A stretch of 64,000 bases of DNA from assembly GCF_900109225.1 (NCBI RefSeq), contig NZ_FNZK01000004.1, forward strand, positions 186,001-250,000, in the 5' to 3' direction. This stretch comes from Propionispira arboris. GTDB lineage: Bacteria; Bacillota; Negativicutes; Selenomonadales; Selenomonadaceae. This document shows, one piece after another, positions 56,950-64,000 of this stretch. A program made the position numbers and the translations under genes. Every line of letters begins with the position of its first letter. The stretch's first letter is position 1. The notes under the pieces are model-generated. The model saw only the letters and a list, made by a program, of their open reading frames with translations, had not been told where the DNA came from and searched no databases.

Positions 56950-58677
56950 TCAAGACACCCCTTTCTGCTGAGATTTATACACTTCTTGGTAAATTTTATT
57001 CGTTTGCAGAAGTTCTTGGTGTGAACCAAAGGCATCAATTTTACCATCGTCCATAACAATAATTCGATCTGCATCGCTTAAAGATGATATTCTTTGTGCG
57101 ATGATGATCATTGTTGCATTTTGCACTTGTTCTTTTAACGCTTTACGGAGCTTGTTTTCGGTTGCTGTATCAATGGCACTCGTTGAGTCATCAAAAATAA
57201 TGATTCTTGGTCTTTTCAAAAGTGCTCTGGCAATACAAAGTCTTTGTTTTTGACCACCGGAGACATTTACACCATTTTGACCTAAATTGGTATCATAGCC
57301 TTCAGGCCATTGCATAATAAAGTCATGCGCTTGGGCTGCTTTGCAGGCAGCAATCATTTCGGCTTCGGTAGCATCTTTTTTACCCCAACAAAGATTTTCG
57401 CGAATAGTACCTGAAAACACAAGGTTTTTTTGCAGAACCATCGCCACGGTATCACGCAGTGCTGGCAGACGATATTTTTTTACATCTTTACCATCAACGA
57501 AGACTTGTCCAGTGCTGGTTTCATAAAGACGGGGAATTAGCTGGACCAAGGTGCTTTTGCCTGAGCCTGTGCCGCCAATGATACCAATCGTTTCACCGGC
57601 TTTTATGTTCAGGTTGATATGGGATAATACTAGATTTTGCGAAAGTTCATCATAGGCAAAGGAGACATCACGAAATTCAATTGAACCATTTAGTGGTGCA
57701 GCATAGCCGGCTTTATTGTCATGAAGAGCGGGATGTTCGTCAATGATTTCGGATATGCGCCCCAGGGATGCTCGTGACAGTACAGAAATAATCATAAGCA
57801 TCGAAATCATCATAAGTGAAATTAAAATTTGCATAATATAACTGATAAAACTAGAAAGTTCGCCGATTTCCATAGTAGAATTGATAACGAGACTGCCGCC
57901 GAACCATAAAACGGCAATGATGCAGCAATACATGCAAATTTCCATGAGCGGCATATTTAAAATAACTAGTTTTTCCGCAAAAAATTGAGCGCTTCGTACG
58001 GCTTCAGCGGATTTGGCAAATTTTTGCTTTTCATAGTTTTCTCTTACAAAAGATTTTACAACGCGAATATTTATCAAATTTTCCTGAACAATACTATTCA
58101 TGCTATCATAATTTTTGAGCATAGTTAAAAAGCGTGGATGAGCTTTAACCAAAATGAAATATAAAGCAATTGATAAAAAGGGAATTGCTGCAAAAAAAAT
58201 CAGTGATAAGTGGGGATTCACATAGATGGCCATACACGTTGCACCGATAAGCATAATTGGGGCACGAAAGGCTAGACGCAGCAATAACATAAACGCATTC
58301 TGCGTATTGGTTACATCCGTTGTCAGCCTGGTAACTAAAGATCCTGTAGTGAATTTGTCGACATTGATAAATGAAAATTCTTGTACTTTGGCAAAAAGCA
58401 GAGTTCGTAGATTTTTGCCGAAGCCGATGCCAGCCTGTGCGGCAAATTTACCGGCTAAGGCACCAAAAAATAAAGAGCAGCAGGCCATAATAATCATGAG
58501 TAATCCCATTTTTACAGTATAGTCAATACCGCCGTTTCCCTGGATACCATGATCGACAATGGAAGCCATAATCCAGGGAATCCATACTTCAAGCAAGACT
58601 TCGATTCCAATCATCAGTGGCGTTAAAATGGCATATTTTTTATAAGTCCCTAAACAGGGTAGTAGTTTTCGTATCAT
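56950..58677 (-). CDS. ABC exporter half-transporter, subunit with degenerate ATPase site
   Basis: The 575-residue protein has a six-helix exporter domain (residues about 15-310) and an ATPase with Walker A GGTGSGKSTLVQL, signature VSGGQKQRLCIARAL, and Walker B IIIFDDSTSAID. The catalytic Glu is replaced by Asp and the switch His by Gln (IIIAQRISSL). This asymmetric pattern is known from heterodimeric exporters such as TM287/288 and BmrCD. The downstream partner has the consensus site, so the two should form one exporter. The substrate is unknown. The start codon has an AAGGA-type site at a long spacing. Confidence 0.92.
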   Translation of the reverse strand: MIRKLLPCLGTYKKYAILTPLMIGIEVLLEVWIPWIMASIVDHGIQGNGGIDYTVKMGLLMIIMACCSLFFGALAGKFAAQAGIGFGKNLRTLLFAKVQEFSFINVDKFTTGSLVTRLTTDVTNTQNAFMLLLRLAFRAPIMLIGATCMAIYVNPHLSLIFFAAIPFLSIALYFILVKAHPRFLTMLKNYDSMNSIVQENLINIRVVKSFVRENYEKQKFAKSAEAVRSAQFFAEKLVILNMPLMEICMYCCIIAVLWFGGSLVINSTMEIGELSSFISYIMQILISLMMISMLMIISVLSRASLGRISEIIDEHPALHDNKAGYAAPLNGSIEFRDVSFAYDELSQNLVLSHINLNIKAGETIGIIGGTGSGKSTLVQLIPRLYETSTGQVFVDGKDVKKYRLPALRDTVAMVLQKNLVFSGTIRENLCWGKKDATEAEMIAACKAAQAHDFIMQWPEGYDTNLGQNGVNVSGGQKQRLCIARALLKRPRIIIFDDSTSAIDTATENKLRKALKEQVQNATMIIIAQRISSLSDADRIIVMDDGKIDAFGSHQELLQTNKIYQEVYKSQQKGVS

Positions 58678-58696
58678 AACTTATACACATGTCCTT

Positions 58697-59704
58697 CTAT
58701 TTTGTTATTATATTGTGGCGGTCTTTGCAGATATCTTCTACGACTAGTTTGATGATGACCATGCAGGGAACGGCAAGAAACATTCCAATGGCGCCATGGA
58801 GCTCCCCACCGAAAATAATACTCAAAATAATCGCTACTGGATGAAGATTTAGTGATTTGCCTATTAAATAGGGATAGATGATATTGTGATTTACTTGTGT
58901 AAGGATGATGTAGAAAATCAAAGTCTGTGCACCGTAGACTGGTGATTGTGTAGTTGTAAGGATCGTTCCAAAGGCTGAAGCGAGCGTTGGACCAACGACA
59001 GGGACAAATTCACTGATGCCAGATACAGCAGCAAATACGGAGGCATAGGGAAGATCCCGGATCGTGAAATACAAAAACACGATGATACCCGTGATAAAAC
59101 AAATGGTGATTTGACTGCGGATATAGGTGCGCAGTGCTTCTAATATATCATTGAATAAAGATAAGATTCTTGAATTATCTTTTCTGGGAAAGAGACCGAC
59201 CATGTAATTTTTGATTTCTTCACCATCTTTTAATAAATAAAACGTAACAAACAAGATAATGACGAGGTCAATAAATTTACTAAAAATACTGAAGATAATA
59301 CTTAACGAAGACGTCAAAGCTGATATGCTGAAAGCCGTCATTTCTTTTAGTAAAGATTCAATCTCCTGTGTGATAAAATCGGATATATGAAAGATCGGTA
59401 AATCCTGCAATGTACTCGAAATACGTGGTATATCGGCTATAAAAGCGGCAAAAGTCGGGACAAATGTTTTTGATACCATTCCTAAAAATGTAATCACGGC
59501 AGCAATAAAAGTAAGTAAAATAATTCCCGATGCCAGACTTCGCGGCATTTTTTTTGTCAAACGCTCAACACTGGAACGCAGCAAAAGCGTTAAGAGTAGT
59601 GAAATAAAACTGATAAAAGCTAAAGATTGAAAAAACCAAAGCATGGAGAACAATAAAGAAAAACTGATTCCGACAAAGATGGATGTTCGATATTTAAGCC
59701 ACAT
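58697..59704 (-). CDS. AI-2E family transporter-like membrane protein
   Basis: The 335-residue protein has eight or so hydrophobic helices and the family box SGISEFVPVVGPTLASAFGT near residue 225, followed by NHNIIYPYLIGKSLNLHPVA near residue 270 and GGELHGAIGMFLAVPCMVI. The family was named for AI-2 export, but other members transport sodium/protons or have unknown substrates. AGGAGG precedes the ATG. It lies just upstream of the ABC exporter genes on the same strand, so it may be the first gene of that operon. Confidence 0.9.
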   Translation of the reverse strand: MWLKYRTSIFVGISFSLLFSMLWFFQSLAFISFISLLLTLLLRSSVERLTKKMPRSLASGIILLTFIAAVITFLGMVSKTFVPTFAAFIADIPRISSTLQDLPIFHISDFITQEIESLLKEMTAFSISALTSSLSIIFSIFSKFIDLVIILFVTFYLLKDGEEIKNYMVGLFPRKDNSRILSLFNDILEALRTYIRSQITICFITGIIVFLYFTIRDLPYASVFAAVSGISEFVPVVGPTLASAFGTILTTTQSPVYGAQTLIFYIILTQVNHNIIYPYLIGKSLNLHPVAIILSIIFGGELHGAIGMFLAVPCMVIIKLVVEDICKDRHNIITK

Positions 59705-59796
59705 AGGGACCTCCTGTATATTTTATCGTGCTTTTATTATAACGTGTTTTTCTTTAAATTTCATATAATATAGAGCATTTTTAAAAAATAAAAATA

Positions 59797-59827
59797 TTTT
59801 GGTATTTTTGTATACAAAATACCAAAA
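59797..59827 (+). promoter_or_regulatory. Inverted repeat upstream of the aspA promoter (candidate activator site)
   Basis: TTTTGGTATTTT (59797-59808) and AAAATACCAAAA (59816-59827) are perfect 12-bp arms around TGTATAC. The site ends 5 nt before the -35 box of the aspA promoter, a position typical of activators. The AT-rich flanks upstream (59705-59796) carry no gene. Confidence 0.6.
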
Positions 59828-59832
59828 AGTAC

Positions 59833-59861
59833 TTGATTGCACATTGTATACATGATACAAT
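59833..59861 (+). promoter_or_regulatory. aspA promoter with overlapping dyad
   Basis: TTGATT (59833-59838), a 17-nt spacer and TACAAT (59856-59861) form the promoter. The spacer and -10 box contain the dyad ATTGTAT-N5-ATACAAT (59843-59861). Because it covers the -10 box it is a candidate repressor site. The TTGTAT/ATACAA half-sites are like those of GntR-family regulators. No such regulator gene is in the window. Confidence 0.65.
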
Positions 59862-59967
59862 GCATTTGTAAGGTAATTAAAACATAACTAAAATTAATAG
59901 AAACAAGATTCAAAACCTTATGATAATTTTGAATCTTATAGCGAGAGAGAAAGGCTGGAGATTAAAA

Positions 59968-61371
59968 ATGAGAAAAGAACATGATTTTTTAGGTGAAATG
60001 GAAGTACCGGATGATGTATATTATGGGGTGCAAACATTACGCGCTATGGAAAATTTTAATATTACGGGAGAACGATTGGACCGTGACTTCATTATTGCAA
60101 TGGCCTTTGTAAAAAAAGCAGCAGCAATTGCAAACATGTCCACTGGTCGATTGGAAGCAAAAATAGGGAATGCTTTAGTCGCAGCAGCGGATGAAGTCAT
60201 TGCCGGGAAATTACATGATCAGTTTCCTGTGGACCCGATTCAAGGCGGAGCAGGAACATCTGTTAATATGAACACAAATGAAGTTTTGGTAAACAGGGCT
60301 TTAGAAATTATTGGTGAAGCCAAAGGAAATTATGATATTATTTCTCCGAATAATCATGCAAATATGGCACAGTCAACAAATGATGCTTTTCCAACAGGCA
60401 TCAAAGTATGTATTATACATAAAAGCATTTCACTGATCAAAGCATTGAATCGTTTGGTTGCTGAACTTGAAAAGAAGGCTGTTGAATATAAAGATGTATT
60501 AAAAATGGGTCGTACTCATCTGCAAGATGCTGTGCCAATTACATTGGGTCAGGAAATGGCATCGTATGCATCCGCTATTCGCCGTGGTATCAAACGTATT
60601 GAATATGCAGTAGACGGTGTCCATACTATCAATATGGGGGCTACAGCTGTTGGGACAGGTCTAAATGCAGAACCTGCATACATAAAGGCTGTAGAAAAAG
60701 CTTTATCAGATATTACTGGTGAAAAATTTATTACAGCGACTAATTTAATTGATGCAACGAATAATACAGATGGATTTGCCGATGTTTCAGGGTCACTCAA
60801 AGTAACAGCTTTAGTATTAGTTAAAATGGCAAATGATTTTAGACTTATGGCATCCGGTCCGCGCTGCGGCTTGAATGAAATCAAATTACCAGCCCGTCAA
60901 CCAGGTTCTTCGATTATGCCAGGAAAAGTAAATCCTGTAATTGCTGAAGTACTGGACCAGACCTGCTACCAGGTTATTGCCAATGATATGGCAGTCAGCC
61001 TTGGCGTTGAAAATGGTCAGTTTGAATTAAATGTTATGGAACCAGTCATTGCTTTTAATTTATTTAATTCGATGCGTTATTTAACAAATGCAGTGAATAC
61101 ATTTGTTGATAAATTATTGATTGATTTGCAGCCAAACAGACAGCAGTGTGAAACTTGGCTCGATAAGAGTGTGGGAATTGTAACTGCATTACTGCCGCAT
61201 ATTGGTTATGAAAATTCATCCATGCTGGCAAAAGAAGCTTATAGTACTGGTAAGCCAATTCGCCAAATTATATTAGAAAAAGGTTTGCTCACAAAAGCGG
61301 CAATGGATCATATTTTGTCACCAGCTGAAATGACACAGCCTGGTATTGCTGGCAGTGATCTTTTAAAATAA
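59968..61371 (+). CDS. aspA: Aspartate ammonia-lyase
   Basis: The enzyme deaminates L-aspartate to fumarate and ammonia. The 467-residue protein is of the fumarase/aspartase superfamily. It has HDFLGEMEVPDDVYYGVQTL at the start, AGTSVNMNTNEVL near residue 100, NDAFPTGIKVC near residue 137, and the signature GSSIMPGKVNPVIAEVLDQT near residue 315, with the aspartase-like continuation ELNVMEPVIAFN. The start at 59968 follows GGCTGGAGA; the first in-frame ATG 16 codons upstream has no ribosome site. It stands alone, with its own promoter and terminator. Fumarate from it could serve as an electron acceptor in an anaerobe. Confidence 0.94.
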   Translation: MRKEHDFLGEMEVPDDVYYGVQTLRAMENFNITGERLDRDFIIAMAFVKKAAAIANMSTGRLEAKIGNALVAAADEVIAGKLHDQFPVDPIQGGAGTSVNMNTNEVLVNRALEIIGEAKGNYDIISPNNHANMAQSTNDAFPTGIKVCIIHKSISLIKALNRLVAELEKKAVEYKDVLKMGRTHLQDAVPITLGQEMASYASAIRRGIKRIEYAVDGVHTINMGATAVGTGLNAEPAYIKAVEKALSDITGEKFITATNLIDATNNTDGFADVSGSLKVTALVLVKMANDFRLMASGPRCGLNEIKLPARQPGSSIMPGKVNPVIAEVLDQTCYQVIANDMAVSLGVENGQFELNVMEPVIAFNLFNSMRYLTNAVNTFVDKLLIDLQPNRQQCETWLDKSVGIVTALLPHIGYENSSMLAKEAYSTGKPIRQIILEKGLLTKAAMDHILSPAEMTQPGIAGSDLLK

Positions 61372-61398
61372 AAAATTCATAGTCGATTTAAGATATAA

Positions 61399-61441
61399 AG
61401 AAATGGAGATTCCTGTAAATTACAGGAATCTCCATTTCTTC
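61399..61441. terminator. Bidirectional terminator between aspA and folT
   Basis: AGAAATGGAGATTCCTGTA and TACAGGAATCTCCATTTCT form a perfect 19-bp stem with an AAT loop, between the convergent genes. Confidence 0.9.
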
Positions 61442-61947
61442 TATTTTAGCGGTTTATAATACAGTAATAATGGCTTGTGAACCATATAGAGTAGAAAAAT
61501 ATGAATCGGGAGCATCAGCAGGGACTTGATGGCACGACTTACTATAATCGCGTCAGCTGCTTTATTGTATAGCATGCTAAGCCAAATTGTATTAAGTCCC
61601 AGATCAATGAATAATAAAATCAAGCTGCTGGCGATAAAAAGTGTTTTTATGGTAATTTCTTTCTTATAGAAAAAATAACCATAAATGACACCAGCCAGGA
61701 AAGCACTCAATGTAAATCCTGGGAAAAAAAGACCAGGAGAAAAAATCATACCACCTAATATATCAGCTATGGCAGCCATTAAACCTGTTTTCCAGGGACC
61801 AAATAACATAGCAAACACAGCAATTGGCAAAAAACCAAAGCTGATGCGCAGAAATGGTGTCTGGATGGCAAAAACATGCGTGAGAATTACCGTTAAGGCG
61901 ATAAATACACCGCTAAAGACTACGGTTTTTGTTTTAGAAGAAAACAA
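61441..61947 (-). CDS. folT: ECF transporter S component, FolT-type (folate uptake)
   Basis: The 168-residue protein has about six hydrophobic helices and the folate S-component pattern: VFIALTVILTHVFAIQTPFL near residue 14, RISFGFLPIAVFAMLFGPW, MAAIADILGGMIF and PGFTLSAFLAGVIYGYFFY. It should bind folates in the membrane and work with a shared ECF module encoded elsewhere. The start is TTG at 61947, 7 nt after AGGAGG. A THF riboswitch lies directly upstream, which supports folate as the substrate. It is monocistronic. Confidence 0.92.
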   Translation of the reverse strand: MFSSKTKTVVFSGVFIALTVILTHVFAIQTPFLRISFGFLPIAVFAMLFGPWKTGLMAAIADILGGMIFSPGLFFPGFTLSAFLAGVIYGYFFYKKEITIKTLFIASSLILLFIDLGLNTIWLSMLYNKAADAIIVSRAIKSLLMLPIHIFLLYMVHKPLLLYYKPLK

Positions 61948-61954
61948 AAAAACA

Positions 61955-62014
61955 CCTCCTTATGTAATTTTAATAGCGACGTTGCTACATAAGAGAGATG
62001 TTCTCTATAATGTA
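61955..62014 (-). promoter_or_regulatory. Expression platform: mutually exclusive hairpins over the folT ribosome site
   Basis: On the minus strand the segment CTTATGTA (61986-61993) can pair with TACATAAG of the ribosome-site region (61955-61966, including AAGGAGG), hiding the ribosome site. Alternatively, TCTCTTATGTA pairs with TACATTATAGAGA (62002-62014), leaving it free. The outer end of the second hairpin overlaps the 3' strand of riboswitch stem P1, so ligand-stabilised P1 should favour the hidden state. This predicts an OFF switch at translation. The pairings are seen directly; the mechanism is inferred. Confidence 0.7.
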
Positions 62015-62114
62015 ACAGCGGGATGCAGTGGCTGTACCGCAAGCTTTTAGCTTTTCGTTCAGATGTCAACTCCCCGTTCATCTGACACTTGACGCACAAC
62101 GACTTACTCTGCTA
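62013..62114 (-). ncRNA. Tetrahydrofolate (THF) riboswitch
   Basis: The minus-strand RNA contains the conserved THF aptamer blocks in order: GCGTCAAGTGT, GAACGGGGAGTTG, GAACGAAAAGC, GCTTGCGGT and TGCATCCCGCT. P1 is TAGCAG paired with CTGTTA (one G-T pair). CAGATG and CATCTG form the P3 arm, and AAGC and GCTT close the last stem. The match is by eye to the known class; a covariance search would settle it. It lies directly upstream of folT, a usual target. Confidence 0.85.
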
Positions 62115-62143
62115 GTGATATAATTAAGAATTATAGATAAAAG

Positions 62144-62174
62144 AAAAAAATCCTGCTTTTTAAATGAAGCAGGA
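62144..62174 (-). terminator. Minus-strand terminator upstream of the THF riboswitch
   Basis: TCCTGCTT and AAGCAGGA pair around an AT loop. On the minus strand the hairpin is followed by seven T. There is no minus-strand gene just upstream in the window, so it may only block antisense transcription into the riboswitch. The remaining part of 62175-62315 holds the leader of the CBS gene. Confidence 0.55.
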
Positions 62175-62315
62175 TAATAAAAAATATAATTATAAATAAA
62201 TTTAAAACGGTTGCTTCTAGCAGGAGATTGGTTAAAAAAATAGAATTAGTATATTAACAAAATAATCAAAAAACTTTAAAGGTTGATACGAGCCTGGTAA
62301 AATGGGGTGTTTTTT

Positions 62316-62762
62316 ATGAAAGCAAGAGATATTATGGCAGATAATTTGATAACAGTAGGTCCAAAGACGACAATTCAGGAGATTGCTAAGATACTTGTTG
62401 AAAATAGGATCTCTGGTGTGCCGGTCGTGGGGACTGATGGAAAGCTGTTAGGAATTGTCAGCGAAGGTGATCTTCTGCACAAAGAAGTTGTGCCAAGAAT
62501 TCCTGATGCACTCAATATTTTAGGGGCAATTGTGTATTATAATGGTTTAAAACAATATAATGAAGATTTTAGAAAAATGATTGCTTTTTCGGCAGAGGAA
62601 ATCATGACGGAAAAAGTCATTGTTGTCGATGAAGATGTTGATATTAGTGAAGTGGGAAAATTGATGATTGAACATCATATTAAGCGCATACCGGTAATCA
62701 AAGCGGGCAATCTGGTCGGTATGATTAGCCGTACGGATATGATTCGAACTCTGATTGAATGA
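62316..62762 (+). CDS. CBS-domain protein
   Basis: The 148-residue protein consists of two CBS motifs forming one Bateman module: KARDIMADNLITVGPKTTIQ then GVPVVGTDGKLLGIVSEGDL in the first, and AEEIMTEKVIVVDEDVDISE then KRIPVIKAGNLVGMISRTDM in the second. Such modules bind adenine nucleotides and regulate partner proteins. There is no attached enzyme or channel domain, so the target is unknown. GGGGTG lies before the ATG at 62316; a GTG three codons upstream is part of that site. Confidence 0.9.
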   Translation: MKARDIMADNLITVGPKTTIQEIAKILVENRISGVPVVGTDGKLLGIVSEGDLLHKEVVPRIPDALNILGAIVYYNGLKQYNEDFRKMIAFSAEEIMTEKVIVVDEDVDISEVGKLMIEHHIKRIPVIKAGNLVGMISRTDMIRTLIE

Positions 62763-62881
62763 AATCATTGACTTTCAAATTTTTCATTGAAAGGGGGAAT
62801 GGCTAAAATCGTTAGGGTAAACCAGAAAAACAAGTATGATAAAAATCTCTTAGTTATAGGAGATGATCGGAAAAGTTATAT

Positions 62882-62922
62882 AAAAAAAGGGTTGACCGGA
62901 TTTTCCGGCCAACCCTTTTTTT
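62882..62922. terminator. Bidirectional terminator between CBS and M20 genes
   Basis: AAAAAAAGGGTTGACCGGA and TCCGGCCAACCCTTTTTTT pair around a TTT loop with one G/C mismatch, with A and T runs on both sides. Confidence 0.88.
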
Positions 62923-64000
62923 AGGATTTTGCTAATAAAATGGCGGCACGAGCCATGACTTCCATACCATAAAGGATACATTCCTCATCAATATCGAATT
63001 TTGGATGGTGGTGCGGATAGGTGCTTTTAGCGGAGCCGGTACCGATAAAGAAAAATGCACCAGGTACTTGCTGTAGATAATAGGAAAAATCTTCACCTGA
63101 CATAACGGGTGCAATTTCTTTCGCTTTTATGTTACTTTCGCAAAGATCAACAGCATCTTTTATCGCTTTTGTATAAGCAGGGTGGTTGATGACGGCAGGC
63201 CTTTCCATGACGGTATCAATGGTGTAAGTGGCTCCGTTGCCAGCACATATTCCCTGTGTAATCGTTTCGATGCGGTTGAAAATTAACTTTTGGATTTTTT
63301 CGGAAAACGAACGAACTGTACCTTCAATGACTGCTGTTTCGGGAATAATGTTGAATGCCTGTCCAGCATGAATGGAACCTACCGAGACAACACCCAAATC
63401 AAGTGGGTCAATGTTGCGGCTGACAATGGTGTTCAGACCTAAGATGATTTGGGCTGCCGTCAATATAGGATCAATGGTTTGCTCGGGCATCGAACCATGC
63501 CCGCCTTTACCTGTGATTTTTATCTGGAATTTATCCGGTGCAGCCATTAGATTTCCGTAAGAAATACCAATCGTGCCTAATGGAACTGGCTGCCAAATAT
63601 GTGCCCCGATAATGGCATCAATACCATCTAATGCACCAGCTGCGATTAACTCTTTAGCACCACTGGGAAATTCTTCTTCGCTGGGCTGAAAGAGAAAGCG
63701 AAACGTTCCAGCCAAATCTGCTTTTACGTCGTTTAAAATGCGGATTGTACCAAAAAGAATAGCCATATGTCCATCATGTCCGCAGGCGTGACAGGCTCCC
63801 TTGTTTTCTGACTGATAATCTTGACCACAGGCATCTTGTAGTGGCAGTGCGTCAATATCAGTGCGGATTGCGATGGTTTTACCCGGATTGCCTCCTTTGA
63901 TTTCAGCGATAACTCCTGTTTTAGCTGCTTTATAAAAAGAAACCCCAAGCAATTGTAATTCCTGACATATTTTTTCTTGTGTTTTATATTCTTGACCACT
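62921..64000 (-). CDS. M20-family amidohydrolase (peptidase), 3' part only
   Basis: The frame runs open to the window edge; 359 codons are visible and about 30 N-terminal residues are missing. It has SGQEYKTQEKICQELQLLG at the visible start, AIRTDIDALPLQD near residue 50, CHACGHDGHMAILFG with the metal-binding Cys and His residues near residue 80, FQPSEEEFPSGAKELI with the catalytic Glu, a dimerisation domain with ITGKGGHGSMPEQTIDP, and MSGEDFSYYLQQVPG near the end. It resembles N-acyl amino acid amidohydrolases such as hippurate hydrolase. The substrate is not determined. Confidence 0.9.
   Translation of the reverse strand, partial: SGQEYKTQEKICQELQLLGVSFYKAAKTGVIAEIKGGNPGKTIAIRTDIDALPLQDACGQDYQSENKGACHACGHDGHMAILFGTIRILNDVKADLAGTFRFLFQPSEEEFPSGAKELIAAGALDGIDAIIGAHIWQPVPLGTIGISYGNLMAAPDKFQIKITGKGGHGSMPEQTIDPILTAAQIILGLNTIVSRNIDPLDLGVVSVGSIHAGQAFNIIPETAVIEGTVRSFSEKIQKLIFNRIETITQGICAGNGATYTIDTVMERPAVINHPAYTKAIKDAVDLCESNIKAKEIAPVMSGEDFSYYLQQVPGAFFFIGTGSAKSTYPHHHPKFDIDEECILYGMEVMARAAILLAKS

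Noticed and set aside
62799-62924. A 41-codon open frame (starting MAKIVRVNQK) after AAAGGGGG between the CBS and M20 genes
   Set aside because: The ribosome site is too close to the ATG, and the last third of the frame is the terminator hairpin itself, so it is probably chance.
1-64000. CRISPR arrays, tRNA or rRNA genes, prophage genes and replication origins
   Set aside because: No regularly spaced repeats, no cloverleaf or rRNA sequence, no phage structural genes and no DnaA-box clusters were seen. The five palindromic repeats are far apart and are not an array.

Overview
The window is AT-rich DNA packed with short bacterial operons. There are no rRNA, tRNA, phage or CRISPR features. The gene content suggests a low-GC Firmicute with a diderm envelope, probably Negativicutes. 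This is an inference: Firmicute-type regulators, a folate ECF transporter S component under a THF riboswitch and MurNAc-6P recycling of the MupG type sit beside an ArnT-like/GT2/GtrA envelope-glycosylation set. Intergenic hairpin terminators are frequent, and at least five genes appear to start with TTG.

Layout. 1-2100: the 5' end of a sugar O-acetyltransferase, an AraC regulator, the 3' relic of an IS66 element and a DeoR regulator. 2102-10587: a complete L-rhamnose operon (rhaB, rhaA, rhaD, an MFS permease, rhaM and a GH78 rhamnosidase). 10800-16750: HxlR/RarD, a LysR gene with a MetE-like gene, a DUF134-NifX fusion and a TcyP-like symporter. 17050-22920: a cell-wall amidase, an envelope glycosylation set and the first OmpR-type two-component system. 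23280-32330: a UbiB-like kinase, LrgAB, a Met/His-tailed membrane protein, a ferredoxin-nitroreductase, a DUF4405 protein and two more OmpR-type two-component systems. 32390-34860: arsRDA without an efflux pump. 35080-39350: an MFS drug exporter, an ECF sigma factor with a membrane partner, and an aldehyde dehydrogenase. 39600-44245: a glycyl radical enzyme, a fructose-6-phosphate-aldolase-type protein and a predicted PPi-dependent phosphofructokinase. 44417-47523: a secreted protein and two coupled DUF445 proteins. 47630-51090: murQ-murP-mupG. 51390-55010: an MFS exporter and panBCD. 55047-59704: a heterodimeric ABC exporter and an AI-2E-family protein. 59968-64000: aspA, folT with its riboswitch, a CBS protein and the 3' part of an M20 amidohydrolase.

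Between the genes there are two families of dispersed sequences that the genes do not explain. The first is a MITE-like palindromic element, about 150 bp when full length, with five copies. One copy sits inside the rhamnose operon and its terminal repeat contains the rhaA stop codon. The second is a 75-nt module present twice, made of an AT-rich inverted repeat ending in a Fur-box-like palindrome. It lies before the UbiB-like gene and before the glycyl radical enzyme.

The most interesting leads are these two repeat families; the THF riboswitch with mutually exclusive hairpins over the folT ribosome binding site; the DUF134-NifX gene with an apparent ATT/ATA start, an internal start and a palindromic operator; and the glycyl radical enzyme with unusual active-site neighbours and no activase in view. 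All family assignments are from reading the sequence. No database search was run.
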